From: SHVO01 sp041905795
GTDB lineage: Bacteria; Pseudomonadota; Alphaproteobacteria; Rhodospirillales; Rhodospirillaceae
Direction of reading: 5' to 3'
Length of the DNA stretch: 64,000 bases
NCBI GenBank assembly: GCA_041905795.1
Contig: JAYRKL010000006.1
Coordinates: 62,001-126,000, forward strand
The notes beneath the pieces were generated by a model. That model did no database searches. It was not told where the DNA came from and worked only from the letters and a program-made list of their open reading frames with translations. Shown here one piece after another: positions 63,748 through 64,000 of the stretch. A program made the translations under genes and the position numbers. Within the stretch, counting starts at the first letter, position 1. Every line of letters starts with the position of its first letter.

Positions 63748-64000
63748 TCAGTGATTGAAGATGTCCTCTTCCGCCCAGCCGGCGAGATCCAGGGCGGCGC
63801 GGTCGGGGAGGAAGCGGAAGCAGGCCTCGGCCAGTTCCGTGCGGCCTTCCCGGGCCAGGAGGCGCTCCATCTCGGCCTTGAGGCGGTGGAGATAGAGGAC
63901 ATCGGCGGCGGCATAGTCGAGCTGCTCGGCCGAAAGGGTGGTGGCGCCCCAGTCGGAGGTCTGCTGCTGTTTGGAGATCTCCACGCCCAGCAGTTCCCGG
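63748..64000 (-). CDS. rnd: Ribonuclease D, 3' fragment at window edge
   Basis: The last 84 codons of a 3'-5' exoribonuclease that trims tRNA and other small RNAs. The DEDDy motif III tyrosine lies in LSAEQLDYAAADVLYLHRL, and SKQQQTSDWG precedes it, both diagnostic of RNase D. The rest, including the first two motifs, is beyond the window. The protein ends FNH soon after this domain, so it lacks the HRDC domains of E. coli RNase D, as in many alphaproteobacteria. Confidence 0.9.
   Translation of the reverse strand, partial: RELLGVEISKQQQTSDWGATTLSAEQLDYAAADVLYLHRLKAEMERLLAREGRTELAEACFRFLPDRAALDLAGWAEEDIFNH

Overview
The window is high-GC chromosomal DNA from an alphaproteobacterium. The main clue is the gene order aroA-cmk-rpsA-ihfB-lapA, followed by trpF-trpB-trpA-accD-folC, which is typical of that class. 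Other clues are a TIGR02300-type acidic zinc-ribbon protein divergent from aroA, a Caulobacter-like ceramide gene set, rpoN/ptsN beside lptB-lptA-lptC-kdsD, and class-typical intergenic palindromic repeats. A genus cannot be read from the sequence; a Micropepsales, Caulobacterales or Rhodospirillales relative would fit. There is no transposase, integrase, phage gene or CRISPR array.

Layout. 1-4.5 kb: a cut-off MHS-type MFS transporter, two GT4 glycosyltransferases and a flippase-like membrane protein. 5-17.6 kb: a TSUP permease, then a long minus-strand housekeeping run (folC, accD, trpA, trpB, trpF, pyrF, lapA, ihfB, rpsA, cmk, aroA). 17.8-18.7 kb: tRNA-Ala(GGC), a strong hairpin terminator, a perfect 16-bp parS site, a small membrane protein and a remnant of a quinone-reductase-like gene. 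18.7-28.5 kb: a PhyH-type dioxygenase and a cellulose operon bcsA-bcsB-bcsZ-bcsC plus an unrecognised two-TM protein. 28.5-41.5 kb: a response regulator fused to a metallo-beta-lactamase fold, a helical protein, a CYTH-CHAD protein, propionyl-CoA synthetase, cytochrome c, a polyprenyl-sugar glycosylation module (GT2, GtrA, GT-C-like protein with an apparent 5' frameshift), a PLP dehydratase, and a REC-HPt protein with a hybrid-less histidine kinase.

41.5-51.6 kb is the most striking region: acyl-ACP synthetase, ceramide-reductase-like epimerase, acyl carrier protein and serine palmitoyltransferase. Downstream on the same strand is a tightly overlapping run of lptF, lptG, a fatty-acid-hydroxylase-like membrane enzyme, a GNAT acyltransferase (candidate ceramide synthase), a small membrane protein and a signal-peptide-bearing methyltransferase. 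This looks like a complete locus for making, modifying and exporting sphingolipid. The other Lpt genes (lptB, lptA, lptC) are 14 kb away beside kdsD. 51.8-53.8 kb is a bufferin-type RiPP operon (DUF2282 precursor, DUF692 MNIO enzyme, DUF2063 partner). 53.7-64 kb: a large unknown protein, a TonB-C lipoprotein, a secreted Cys protein, a CDP-alcohol phosphotransferase, ptsN, rpoN, lptB/A/C, kdsD and the 3' part of rnd.

A dispersed repeat family with CTAGAGC/GCTCTAG-like ends occurs at least four times. Each time it sits exactly at a gene 3' end and supplies the stop codon (folC, lapA, acp, lptB).
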